From assembly GCF_014904735.1 (NCBI RefSeq), contig NZ_JACZCR010000013.1, forward strand, positions 1 through 63,309: a stretch of DNA of 63,309 nt, in the 5' to 3' direction. The notes under the pieces were generated by a model. It was given only the letters and a program-made list of their open reading frames with translations. It made no database searches and had not been told where the DNA came from. A program made the translations under genes and the position numbers. This DNA comes from Microbulbifer hainanensis (lineage in GTDB: Bacteria > Pseudomonadota > Gammaproteobacteria > Pseudomonadales > Cellvibrionaceae). Below, piece by piece: positions 51,305 through 62,050 of the stretch; position 1 is the stretch's first letter, and every line of letters starts with the position of its first letter.

Positions 51305-51632
51305 GGTCACCTCCCGCCCCAGCCGCAGGTGGCCGCTTTGATGCACTGCGCTCTACAAAGCGGGCGAAGGCCACCGTCACCAGGAAGGCCACCAACGCCA
51401 GTGCGATCGCCGCGTCCAGGTAAACGGCGCGACCCGACGCTATTGCCAGCAGTGCGCAGTAGGCTACCGCCAGAATATTCAGCACGTCCAGCGCCACCAC
51501 CCGATCCGCCAGCGACGGGCCGCGCAACAGGCGGTAAAAGCATAGCGCCAAGGCCAGCAGCAGCAGCCAGGAGGCGATGTTCACCGCCCATGCCAGCAGC
51601 GGCGAGCGTCCCTCCACAATCACTTGCAACAT
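51291..51632 (-). CDS. mnhF: Mrp Na+/H+ antiporter subunit F
   Basis: 113-residue subunit with three membrane segments. The family block is FYRLLRGPSLADRVVALDVL (about 32-51), followed by AVYLDAAIALALVAFLVTVAFARFVE. ATG at 51632 overlaps the stop of subunit E (TGATG). The tail is Arg/Pro/Gly-rich. Confidence 0.93.
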   Translation of the reverse strand: MLQVIVEGRSPLLAWAVNIASWLLLLALALCFYRLLRGPSLADRVVALDVLNILAVAYCALLAIASGRAVYLDAAIALALVAFLVTVAFARFVERSASKRPPAAGAGGDRVDH

Positions 51633-52105
51633 CAGTCGAACGCCTCCCTGATCCTCTTTTCCAAACCGTCACGGATTTCGCACCGGAATATTTCCGCATC
51701 GGTCACGAACATCGTATGCACATACAGCGCATCGGCCTCAGGCGAAATATCGAGAACCAGTGTGCCTGGCGTCAGCGACACCAGTTGCGACAGCAACAGC
51801 AACTGATTGTGCTCGCGCAGCCCGGTGGCTACGCGAATCACCTGCGGGCAACTCCGCCGCAACGGCGACAGCACCTCACGCGTGGTGCGCATGCCGGACA
51901 CCACTAGTTCGCGCAGAAAAAAAATCAGCAGGCTCAGAATGCGCGGCAGGCGTCGGAAATAATCACCGCTTCCCTGCGGTACAGGCGACAGCGCGATCGC
52001 CCCGTAACCGATGGCAAACCCCAGCAAAAAATTCGTCAGCGAGGCATTGCCTGTCAGGGCCGACCAGCTGATCGCCAGCAAAATATTGATCAGAAAAAGC
52101 TTCAC
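51632..52105 (-). CDS. mnhE: Mrp Na+/H+ antiporter subunit E
   Basis: 157-residue subunit. Two N-terminal membrane segments (KLFLINILLAISWSALTG, LLGFAIGYGAIALSPV) are followed by RILSLLIFFLRELVVSGMRT and the cytoplasmic domain with LVSLTPGTLVLDISPEADAL and YVHTMFVTDAE. The start is GTG at 52105 behind AAGGG. It lies 18 bp after subunit D. Confidence 0.93.
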   Translation of the reverse strand: MKLFLINILLAISWSALTGNASLTNFLLGFAIGYGAIALSPVPQGSGDYFRRLPRILSLLIFFLRELVVSGMRTTREVLSPLRRSCPQVIRVATGLREHNQLLLLSQLVSLTPGTLVLDISPEADALYVHTMFVTDAEIFRCEIRDGLEKRIREAFD

Positions 52106-52123
52106 ACTATTTACCCTTTGATA

Positions 52124-53629
52124 TCACCGCGAGCGCCCCGCCAGCACCACATCGATATACCCGGCTGGGTTCAACAACTCCTTCGCCGCTGCCTCTGAAA
52201 ACGCGATCATCGGCTGCGGGAAGAGACCCAGCGCCAGGGTCACCAGCACCAGTGCCACCGCGGGCAATAGCCGCTGCACGCGCTCCGCCGCGCCGAATGC
52301 GTGCAGCAGCCGCGGGCCATCGCCGGGGTGCGATTTCCAGAAGGCCCCAGCCCAGATCTTGCTCATCGAAAACAAAGTGAGTGCGCCGGTAACCAGCATG
52401 ACCGCCACCACCCAGTAGGCCGCCTGCTCGAGGCTTGCAATTACCAGCAGTAACTTGGCCCAGAAACCCGACAGGGGCGGGAAGCCGGCGAGACTAAATG
52501 CGGCGATAAAAAACAGCGTCGCCAACAACGGACTCGCGCGGTAGAGACCGCCAATTTGCGCCAGCTCAAAACTGCCCGCCATGCGCCGCGCGGTGCCACT
52601 GATCAGCAGCAGATTGGTCTTGGCGACGATATTGTGGACCATATAAAAAATGCAGCCGCCCAGCGCCAGCGGACTGAACAGCGCCAATCCCAGCACCAGA
52701 AAGCCGATCTGGCTGATGATGTGAAAAGCGAGAATGCGGCGGAATTCATATTGCGCCGCCGCACCCAGTACACCGGTCAGCATGGTCAACAGCGCCATGC
52801 CCAAAAGCAGTTCGTGTGCCAGCGCCAGATCCGCCGGGAAAATCAACGTGAAGGTGCGGATCAGCGCGTAGACCCCAACCTTGGTAAGCAGGCCGGCAAA
52901 CACCGCAGTGACCGCCACCGGCGGTACGTGGTAGGACGCCGGCAACCAGAAAAACAGGGGAAACAGTGCGGCCTTGATACCGAACGCGCCGATCAGCAAA
53001 AGCGCCAGCGTATTGATCGCCGCCGGCTGCTGCACCTCCGACATGGCCAGATGTAGGGCGGCCATATTCAGCGTGCCAGTAAGGCCGTACACCAGACCGA
53101 TGGCGGTCAACATCAGCAGGGTAGAAACCAGGTTGAGCGCCACATACTTGATGCCGCCATCCAGCTGCCGCCGCTCGCCGCCCAGCACCAGCAGCGCGAA
53201 TGAGGCGATCAACATCACCTCGAACCAGACGTACAGATTGAACAGATCGCCGGTGACAAAACTGCCGCACACCCCGGCCAGCAGCAACTGGAAAAATCCC
53301 TGATAACCCTGCCGCTCGCGGCGCCGGTCAATATCCGCCAGCCCGAACACCATCACCGATATGCCCACCACCCCGGTCACCAGCAGCATGATGGCGCTGA
53401 GGCGGTCCGCCACAAGGGTGATGCCGAAAGGCGCCGGCCAGCTGCCCATCTGCGCCGCTACCGGCCCGTGGCGAGCTACCACAATAAAAATGCCCAGGGT
53501 CACCAGCAGCAGTGCAGCGCATCCGAGCAGGCCGATGGCTCGCGCCAGCCACACACGACCGCGCGCCATCAGCGCCAGCAGACCGGCGACAATCGGGATC
53601 AGGAAAGGCAGTGCCAGCAGCCAGCCCAA
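52124..53629 (-). CDS. mnhD: Mrp Na+/H+ antiporter subunit D
   Basis: 501-residue subunit homologous to NuoM/NuoN of complex I, with about 14 membrane segments. The key acid is in NLYVWFEVMLIASFALLVLG and the conserved Lys/His region in FGIKAALFPLFFWLPASYHV followed by PPVAVTAVFAGLLTKVGVYAL. The start is TTG at 53629: GAGGAG lies seven bases upstream and the protein then begins MGWLLALPFLIPIVAG. The frame extends 39 codons further upstream into the subunit C gene without similarity. Subunits A and D carry the proton pathways. Confidence 0.94.
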   Translation of the reverse strand: MGWLLALPFLIPIVAGLLALMARGRVWLARAIGLLGCAALLLVTLGIFIVVARHGPVAAQMGSWPAPFGITLVADRLSAIMLLVTGVVGISVMVFGLADIDRRRERQGYQGFFQLLLAGVCGSFVTGDLFNLYVWFEVMLIASFALLVLGGERRQLDGGIKYVALNLVSTLLMLTAIGLVYGLTGTLNMAALHLAMSEVQQPAAINTLALLLIGAFGIKAALFPLFFWLPASYHVPPVAVTAVFAGLLTKVGVYALIRTFTLIFPADLALAHELLLGMALLTMLTGVLGAAAQYEFRRILAFHIISQIGFLVLGLALFSPLALGGCIFYMVHNIVAKTNLLLISGTARRMAGSFELAQIGGLYRASPLLATLFFIAAFSLAGFPPLSGFWAKLLLVIASLEQAAYWVVAVMLVTGALTLFSMSKIWAGAFWKSHPGDGPRLLHAFGAAERVQRLLPAVALVLVTLALGLFPQPMIAFSEAAAKELLNPAGYIDVVLAGRSR

Positions 53630-53630
53630 T

Positions 53631-53999
53631 TCAGTGCTCCTCGTCGGCGGCGGGAGGCTCCGACAGACGCATGGCATTGGCGTCGAGGGTGCCGAGTTCG
53701 CGATAGCAGCGCACCACCAGCGCCAGGGTAAACGCCAGCAGACCAAAACCGATCACGATCGCGGTGAGAATCATCGCCTGCGGCAGCGCATTCGCCACCG
53801 GCTCCGCCGGCGCCTGCAATCCCTCCGGCACCAGTGGCGGCACCGCGCGGGTCAGCCGCCCGGTGGCAAAGATCGCCAGATTGGCGGCATTGGAGAGCAG
53901 TATCAGGCCGAACAGGTAGCGCAACAGGTTGGCGGTCAGCATCAGGTAGACACCGGTCGCGACCATGATGCCGACCAGTACAGCCAGAGCGGTTTCCAC
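53631..53999 (-). CDS. mnhC: Mrp Na+/H+ antiporter subunit C
   Basis: 122-residue NuoK-like subunit with three membrane segments (LAVLVGIMVATGVYLMLTAN, LFGLILLSNAANLAIFATG, ALPQAMILTAIVIGFGLLAF). The block ANLLRYLFGLILLSNAANL and LPQAMILTAIVIG are family signatures. GTG at 53999 begins METALAVLVG. The stop lies one base before the TTG of subunit D. Confidence 0.94.
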   Translation of the reverse strand: METALAVLVGIMVATGVYLMLTANLLRYLFGLILLSNAANLAIFATGRLTRAVPPLVPEGLQAPAEPVANALPQAMILTAIVIGFGLLAFTLALVVRCYRELGTLDANAMRLSEPPAADEEH

Positions 54000-54000
54000 C

Positions 54001-54413
54001 TCAGTCCTCCTCCAAGGCAAAGAACAGCGTCAGCACCGCCCCCAGCACCGCCAGGTAGATGCCCACATCGAACAGCAGCACGGTACTGAGGGGCAGGCCC
54101 TTGTCGCCCGCGCCGCCGCCGATAAACAGCCACAGGCCGGTGAAAGGCGGGTTCCCCCAAAGCGCGCCGGGCACCCCCGACAGCGCGGCCAGCAGCGCAC
54201 CGCCCGCCGCCAGGCGCGCCGGTGAGATCCGCAGTGCCGCGCGCGCCGTGCGAATATCCCACGCCAGCGCGCAGAGAATGAAAGCCGCCGCCGCAATCAA
54301 CCCGGCAATAAAGCCCCCGCCCGGCAGGTTGTGGCCGCGCAGCAGCATATACACCGAGAACAACAACAGCAGGGGCACCAGCAGGCGCGTGGTCCCCTGC
54401 AGTACGATCGACT

Positions 54414-54417
<4 letters not shown>
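54001..54417 (-). CDS. mnhB: Mrp Na+/H+ antiporter subunit B
   Basis: 138-residue subunit with four membrane segments and the family motif [20 protein letters not shown]. The start is GTG at 54417, overlapping the TGA of subunit A (GTGA). The end, [17 protein letters not shown], is typical. The preceding subunit A also ends with an MbhE-like piece, the usual A-to-B transition in split operons. Confidence 0.94.
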
Positions 54418-56657
<2,240 letters not shown>

Positions 56658-56789
56658 CAGCTGCAGTACTGTATCGCCACGCCGACCCACGGAATGCACT
56701 TCGCTATGCGTCAAAATCCCTTTCCGGCACGAACCCCGTGCCGCCTCACATGCCCGACTGTTAGTCCCACTAGCCGGCAATTGTAGTCC

Positions 56790-57191
56790 GGCCCTATGGG
56801 CGCGATGCCGACAGCCGCGGCAAATCCTTTCTGCTGAAACTGTTGAGCGGCCACTGGCCGGCGGTCAACGGCAACATCGACTGGCAGCGCCCCAATACCG
56901 GCTCGACCAGCTGGCGCACCTGCGCCGCACCGGGTTGTAGGCTGCCTGGATTCCGGTGGTCTGTTCGACCGTTTCCGGCGTATCGAACTGCGGCGCTACG
57001 AGCGCCTCAGGTGACGAAGCTGAAGACGCGCCTCCGACCTGCTGCTCGACGAACCTGACATTTGCCTTGATCTGGATTCCCAACAGCTGATGGAGGCCGA
57101 TCCGCGCGACTACGCCGGCAGCTTCCTGCTGGTCTCCCATGATCCTGCATTTGTGGACGCGGTGGGTGTCGACGGCGAGCTACAGCTGTAA
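56790..57191 (+). pseudogene. Decayed ABC-F type ATPase (C-terminal nucleotide-binding domain remnant)
   Basis: The 590-bp gap between mnhA and the photolyase gene holds fragments of an ABC-F ATPase in more than one frame. From about 56798: GRDADSRGKSFLLKLLSGHW, a damaged Walker A (Asp where Gly is expected). From about 57013: RRASDLLLDEPDICLDLDSQ, a Walker B with the usual Thr-Asn-His altered, then YAGSFLLVSHDPAFVDAV, the H-loop, ending in TAA at 57191. Between the parts lie in-frame stops (TGA twice near 57012-57024) and at least one frameshift; the Q-loop and signature are missing. No intact frame could encode a working protein. Confidence 0.8.
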
Positions 57192-57247
57192 CAGATGCTA
57201 ACTTTTACGGGGCGCGCCACCCGGCGCGCGCGGGACGGAGACCACCA

Positions 57248-58780
57248 ATGAAAACCCTGCGACTGATTCTCGGCGACCAGCTCAACCACAAGCATTCCTG
57301 GTATCGCGACGACGATGCCGACACGCTGTATTTCCTCGCCGAGATGCGCCAGGAAACCGACTACGTCAAACACCATGTGCAAAAGGTGGTCGCCTTCTTC
57401 GAGGCGATGAGCGCCTTCGCCGAGTGGCTGCGCGGGCGCGGCAAGCAGGTGGTTTACTGGCAGCTGGATGAGCCAGAAAACACCCAGCACCTCGGCAAGA
57501 ATATCGCCAAACTCGTGCAGCAGCACGGCATCACGAAGTTCGAATACCAGCTGCCGGACGAGTACCGGTTGGACAAACAACTGAAGCAACTGGCCGACGA
57601 CCTGAGTATCGACTGCGAAGCCTTCGATACCGAGCACTTCCTCACCACGCGCAGCGAACTGGCGGACTTTTTCCGCGACAAGCAGTCCCTGCTGATGGAA
57701 AGCTTCTATCGCCATATGCGCCGCAAGCACAACCTGCTGATGGATGGCGAAAAGCCCATCGGCGGACAGTGGAACTACGACCAGAGCAACCGCCGCAAGT
57801 GGAAAGGCCAACCGGAAATCCCCCACGAAAAAGGCTTCCGCAAGGATGTGCGCAAGACGCTGAAGCGCATCGAAAACGCCGGCGTAAAAACCTTCGGTGC
57901 AATTGACCCGCAACACTTCAACTGGCCCACCACCCGCGAAGACGGGTTAAAGGTGCTGCGCTACTTCTGTGAGAAACTGCTGGTGCACTTCGGCGATTAC
58001 CAGGACGCGATGGATCCGGACGAGGTCTACCTGTTCCACAGCCGCCTCAGTTTCGCCATGAACAGCAAGCTGCTGCACCCGCGCGAGGTGATCGACGCGG
58101 TGATCGAACACTGGCAGCAAAACAAAAGCACCATTTCGATCAACGAGGTGGAAGGCTATGTGCGGCAGATTCTCGGCTGGCGAGAGTATATGCGCGGTGT
58201 CTACTGGCGGGAGATGCCCGGCTACGCTCGCTGCAATCGCCTCGGCAACCACAACGAACTGCCCGGGTTCTACTGGACCGCAGATACCAAAATGAACTGC
58301 CTGCACCACGCAATCAACAACAGCCTGGAGCACGCCTACGCGCACCACATCCAGCGGCTGATGATCACCGGCAACTTTGCCCTGCTGACCCAGGTACACC
58401 CGGACCAGGTAGACGCCTGGTACCTGGGCATCTACATCGATGCCATCGAGTGGGTGGAGATCACCAACACCCGCGGCATGAGCCAGTATGCCGACGGCGG
58501 CCTGGTGGCGACCAAGCCGTATATCAGCAGCGGCAGTTATATTCACAAGATGAGCAACTACTGCGCGGGCTGCCGTTACAACGTGCAGGAGAAGACCGGC
58601 GACGACGCCTGCCCGTTCAACAGCCTGTACTGGAATTTTCTCGCCGAGAAGCGCGAGCATTTTGCCGGCAACCAGCGCATGGCCATGATGCTGAGCCTGC
58701 TCGAAAAGATGGACGGCGACGAGCTGGAGGCATTGCGAACACGGGCGCGGCAGATCATCCGCAACCCACAGGATTTCTGA
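57248..58780 (+). CDS. Iron-sulfur bacterial cryptochrome/(6-4) photolyase (FeS-BCP, PhrB-like)
   Basis: 510-residue member of the FeS-BCP group, repairing (6-4) photoproducts with FAD, a lumazine-type antenna and a [4Fe-4S] cluster. The N-terminus is LRLILGDQLNHKHSWYRDDD. Four Cys are at residues 351, 439, 442 and 455 (NCLHH, YCAGCRYN, ACPFN), one position from the ligands of Agrobacterium PhrB (350, 438, 441, 454). Also GYVRQILGWREYMRGVYWR and MSQYADGGLVATKPYISSG (FAD site). The ribosome binding site GGAGACCACC precedes ATG 57248. It lies beside a decayed ABC-F gene and 6.4 kb from a DASH gene. Confidence 0.94.
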   Translation: MKTLRLILGDQLNHKHSWYRDDDADTLYFLAEMRQETDYVKHHVQKVVAFFEAMSAFAEWLRGRGKQVVYWQLDEPENTQHLGKNIAKLVQQHGITKFEYQLPDEYRLDKQLKQLADDLSIDCEAFDTEHFLTTRSELADFFRDKQSLLMESFYRHMRRKHNLLMDGEKPIGGQWNYDQSNRRKWKGQPEIPHEKGFRKDVRKTLKRIENAGVKTFGAIDPQHFNWPTTREDGLKVLRYFCEKLLVHFGDYQDAMDPDEVYLFHSRLSFAMNSKLLHPREVIDAVIEHWQQNKSTISINEVEGYVRQILGWREYMRGVYWREMPGYARCNRLGNHNELPGFYWTADTKMNCLHHAINNSLEHAYAHHIQRLMITGNFALLTQVHPDQVDAWYLGIYIDAIEWVEITNTRGMSQYADGGLVATKPYISSGSYIHKMSNYCAGCRYNVQEKTGDDACPFNSLYWNFLAEKREHFAGNQRMAMMLSLLEKMDGDELEALRTRARQIIRNPQDF

Positions 58781-58953
58781 GACAGAAAATCCTGGAAAAT
58801 TCCGCCCGGGGCAAAACGCCTAATCAATAATTTTTTGCCATTACACCCCAAGTCAAATCGTAATCTCGTTGCGCTTTCCGAAGGGACCCGAACTGCGTTA
58901 CAGTCGCCGGGCACTGCCCACAAGGCGTTAACCTCCCAGCGAGAGAGATCAAT

Positions 58954-59469
58954 ATGGCAAACTCGGAAATCAACGAGATCAAGCGTATTTTCACCACAAG
59001 ACTCGATGTGCTTGATCACATCCTGTCGGTCGGTGAAACGCATTTTCCGGAAATGAACGCGATCATGCAGGAAAGGCTGGCCGAAGACATGTTGCCGCTC
59101 GGTACCCAGGTTGCATTCGCGTGTAACCAGCCCCGCAGCTTCGCACAGTGGTGTGCGGGTGAGCCGATCGCCAACCTCAGCGCGGAGGTCGAGTCCCTGG
59201 AGATGGCGCGCGCACATATTGCCCAGACCAAGAAGCAGGTTGCCGCGCTCGCCGTCGATGACAGTAAGCTCGATGAAATCAAGCGCGTCGGCCTCGGCCC
59301 GGGCAAATACTGCGAGCTTCCCGCGCGGCAGTATCTCAACGACTTTGTCATGCCCAACCTGTATTTTCATATCACCACCGCCTACGCCATCCTGCGCAAG
59401 CTCGGCGCGCCGGTGGGCAAGGCCGATTTCATGACCTACCTGATGCCCCTCGTCATGGAAGAAGCCTGA
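58954..59469 (+). CDS. DUF1993 domain-containing protein
   Basis: 171-residue cytoplasmic protein matching the DUF1993 pattern: FTTRLDVLDHILSVGETHF, ERLAEDMLPLGTQVAFACNQ, then KYCELPARQYLNDFVMPNLYFHITTAYAILRKLG and VGKADFM near the end. The fold is a four-helix DinB-like bundle. The function is unknown in the family. It has its own ribosome binding site (GAGAGATCAAT). It is preceded by 173 bp without a gene. Confidence 0.9.
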   Translation: MANSEINEIKRIFTTRLDVLDHILSVGETHFPEMNAIMQERLAEDMLPLGTQVAFACNQPRSFAQWCAGEPIANLSAEVESLEMARAHIAQTKKQVAALAVDDSKLDEIKRVGLGPGKYCELPARQYLNDFVMPNLYFHITTAYAILRKLGAPVGKADFMTYLMPLVMEEA

Positions 59470-59785
59470 CGGTCAGCGCCTGATAGTAGATGCCGGGTGC
59501 GCTGCAGCAGCGCTGCCCGGCAGCATTTCCACAACCCGAATTTTTTAGCCTACCGCCTCCCGAATACGCCGCTTAACTGCCTGGTAAATTACCCAATCCA
59601 GAGTCTGGCCGAACGCGAAGCCTTGCACGCCAGATCGCCGCCCCGACACACCATTAGCAGCTATACCTTGGCTTAACGGCGCTGAGGCATTTACCCGGTC
59701 GAAATTTCCCGTCGCGGGAAAATCGTTCACGCCCAGCTCGCTCAACGGCAATCGCTGTCGCAGCCCGCTCGGGTGCAGAGAATTT
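59470..59785. other. 316-bp intergenic region before the beta-propeller gene
   Basis: No supported gene. A minus-strand frame (stop near 59545, continuing into the antisense of the next gene) has residues such as FGQTLDWVIYQAVKRRIREA that look protein-like, but no start or homology supports it. A short palindrome, GAAATTTCCCGTCGCGGGAAAATC (TTTCCCG/CGGGAAA, about 59704-59722), may be an operator for the downstream gene. Confidence 0.3.
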
Positions 59786-61897
59786 ATGCAACGTATCGTC
59801 CACAGGCGCTTGATGCGCGCCACACTGTGCTTCGCGATCGCGCTGATGGCGGTATCGACTTTCGCTGCGGATCGTATTGAAGGCCGGGTTGAAGGCGCGC
59901 GCCAGCCGATCGCCGGGGCCGCCGTGACACTCTGGCTGGCGGGCGCCGGCGCACCACTGAAAATCGCGCGGGCCCAAACCGGCGATGACGGCGGCTTCAA
60001 CGTGACACTCGACGCTGGCCAACGCGGCACCGGCGTGTTTTACCTGACCGCTACAGGTGGGGTGCCACGGGCGAATCCCAGTGGGAAACCCAATCCGGCC
60101 ATCCGCTTGCTGGCCATTCTGGGCACCGCGCCACCCGAACGCGTGACGATCAATGAACTCACCACCGTGGCCTCCGTATGGACCGCGGCGCAATTTCTGA
60201 ACCACGACGGGCTCAGCGGCAATGCATTGGGGTTGAAGATTGCCGCGGGCAACGTGCCCAACCTGGTGGATCTGCGCACTGGCGGACTGGGGCCGGTGAT
60301 CCAGGATCCGTTGAACAGTAACCGGACCCCGACGCTGGCGCGGTTCAATACACTGGCTATCCTGCTGTCGGCCTGTATCAAGATGCCCGCGGCCTGTGAC
60401 AGGTTGTTCGGGACGACCACACCGCCCGGCGGAACCGTGCCAGACAACACCCTCAGTGCAGCCCTGAATATCGCGCACTACCCGTGGTATCGGCCACATG
60501 CCCGCTTCGCACTGCTCAACGAATTTTATCCCGTACCCGCCGGCAAGCACTGGCGCGATGTGCCGTTTATTCCCTATCTCAATTTTCCACCCAGTGCCTG
60601 GACACTGTCGCTCGTTTACGCCGGCGGCGGGCTCAATTCACTGGGAGGCATCGCCATCGACGGCGATGGCAATTTGTGGGCCGGCGACAACTTTCTGGTC
60701 GGGGCCCAGTCCACCATCTTTACCGGATTTGGCGGCGGGGTGTCGAAACTCTCGCCAAACGGTAAACCGCTGTCGCCGATGACCACCGGCTATCGCGGCG
60801 GCGGTGTCGACGGCCCCGGCTTCGGCCTCGCCATCGGCCCAGACGACAGGGTCTGGACCACCAGCCTGGCGGGTCGGAATATTTCCGTGTTCGACCGCAA
60901 AACAGGCAAACCGCTGTCGCCGGCGAGCGGTTACGACTTCGACGGCCAGCTGGGCCCCATGCAGGGCATCATCGTCACCCCCAGTGGCGACGTGTGGGCA
61001 CTCGATAACGGCAAGGACCAGATCGTTTACCTGCCCAAAGGTAACGCCGCCCGGGGACGCATTTTCGGCCGAGTCTCCAATAGCAAACCTGCGGATGGCT
61101 TCCTGAAGTTCAAGGCGCCGTTTCACCTCGCCATCGACCAGCGGGATCGCATCTGGGTGACGAACAGCGGTGCCGACACCGTCACCCGCTTCCCGACCAG
61201 CGCCCCGGGCCAGGCCGAGCAAATCAAGGTGGGTTACGCCCCGCGCGCCATCGCCATCGACAGCCGCGGCAATGCCTGGGTCGCCAACACCGTCGGTCAC
61301 CCATCCACGAGGGAAAAGCTGGCGTTCATCGAGGCAAAGCTCAAGGCAAAAGCAGAAAGCCGCAAAAAGGGCGCGTCGGAAGCCGACAGAGCTGCCAGGG
61401 AATGGATCGATCTGTACGAAATCATCACCAAGTACCCCGGTGGCGACGTATCCCTGCTGGATCCCAACGGCAGGCTGCGCGGGACCTTCGATGGCGACAA
61501 TAGCCTCATCGGCCCCTGGGGCATTGCCATCGACGGCAACGACAATGTCTGGGTCGCCAACTCGACAGGGCACTCCATCACCCAGTTGTGCGGCGTGCGC
61601 ATCGATACCTGCCCGCCGGGGCTCAAGACCGGCGACCCTATCTCACCGCGGGCCGGCTATCTCGGCGGCCTGCAGATTATTACCGACGTCGCCATCGATC
61701 CGGCCGGCAATGTCTGGGTCGCCAACAACTGGGACAGGCCCGACGAGGGCTTCAAGCAGACGCCGAGTGAAGCCCTGTCCACCCGCTTTGGCGGCGATGG
61801 TGCAGTGGTCTTCTTCGGCCTCGCCAAGCCCGTGCGCACGCCACTGATCGGCCCGGTGCAGGCGCTATCGCCCCCGCAGACAATACCCCACCCGTAA
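59786..61897 (+). CDS. Exported NHL/Vgb-type beta-propeller protein
   Basis: 703-residue secreted protein. After a signal peptide (ALCFAIALMAVSTFA-like, residues about 12-27) comes a carboxypeptidase-regulatory-like beta-sandwich (about 30-90). A linker of about 200 residues follows, with four Cys-containing stretches (ACIKMPAACDRLFG). Then about six repeats of the NHL/streptogramin-lyase-like blade appear (GGIAIDGDGNLWAGDN, GLAIGPDDRVWTTS, AIDSRGNAWVANT, GIAIDGNDNVWVANS, DVAIDPAGNVWVANN). ATG at 59786 is used; ATG 59813 would shorten the leader. No catalytic residues can be assigned. Its Lys/Glu-rich insertion (KLAFIEAKLKAKAESRKKG) breaks the propeller between blades. Confidence 0.85.
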   Translation: MQRIVHRRLMRATLCFAIALMAVSTFAADRIEGRVEGARQPIAGAAVTLWLAGAGAPLKIARAQTGDDGGFNVTLDAGQRGTGVFYLTATGGVPRANPSGKPNPAIRLLAILGTAPPERVTINELTTVASVWTAAQFLNHDGLSGNALGLKIAAGNVPNLVDLRTGGLGPVIQDPLNSNRTPTLARFNTLAILLSACIKMPAACDRLFGTTTPPGGTVPDNTLSAALNIAHYPWYRPHARFALLNEFYPVPAGKHWRDVPFIPYLNFPPSAWTLSLVYAGGGLNSLGGIAIDGDGNLWAGDNFLVGAQSTIFTGFGGGVSKLSPNGKPLSPMTTGYRGGGVDGPGFGLAIGPDDRVWTTSLAGRNISVFDRKTGKPLSPASGYDFDGQLGPMQGIIVTPSGDVWALDNGKDQIVYLPKGNAARGRIFGRVSNSKPADGFLKFKAPFHLAIDQRDRIWVTNSGADTVTRFPTSAPGQAEQIKVGYAPRAIAIDSRGNAWVANTVGHPSTREKLAFIEAKLKAKAESRKKGASEADRAAREWIDLYEIITKYPGGDVSLLDPNGRLRGTFDGDNSLIGPWGIAIDGNDNVWVANSTGHSITQLCGVRIDTCPPGLKTGDPISPRAGYLGGLQIITDVAIDPAGNVWVANNWDRPDEGFKQTPSEALSTRFGGDGAVVFFGLAKPVRTPLIGPVQALSPPQTIPHP

Positions 61898-62050
61898 GTA
61901 ACCACACACTCACGCGAAACAATACGCTCCAGGCGCGACCGCAACGGGCGCAGCCAGATTGAACCAAATCCCCCTTCGGCCACTCTGAAAATCAATCAGC
62001 CGCCCTTCCGCAAAGGGCCCAAGTGCCACTGACGACCCACAAGGACAACA

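Noticed and set aside
59545..60030. 161-codon minus-strand frame before and under the beta-propeller gene
   Set aside because: Half is antisense to the signal peptide region; the rest has no homology or start signal, so it is only mentioned in the intergenic entry.
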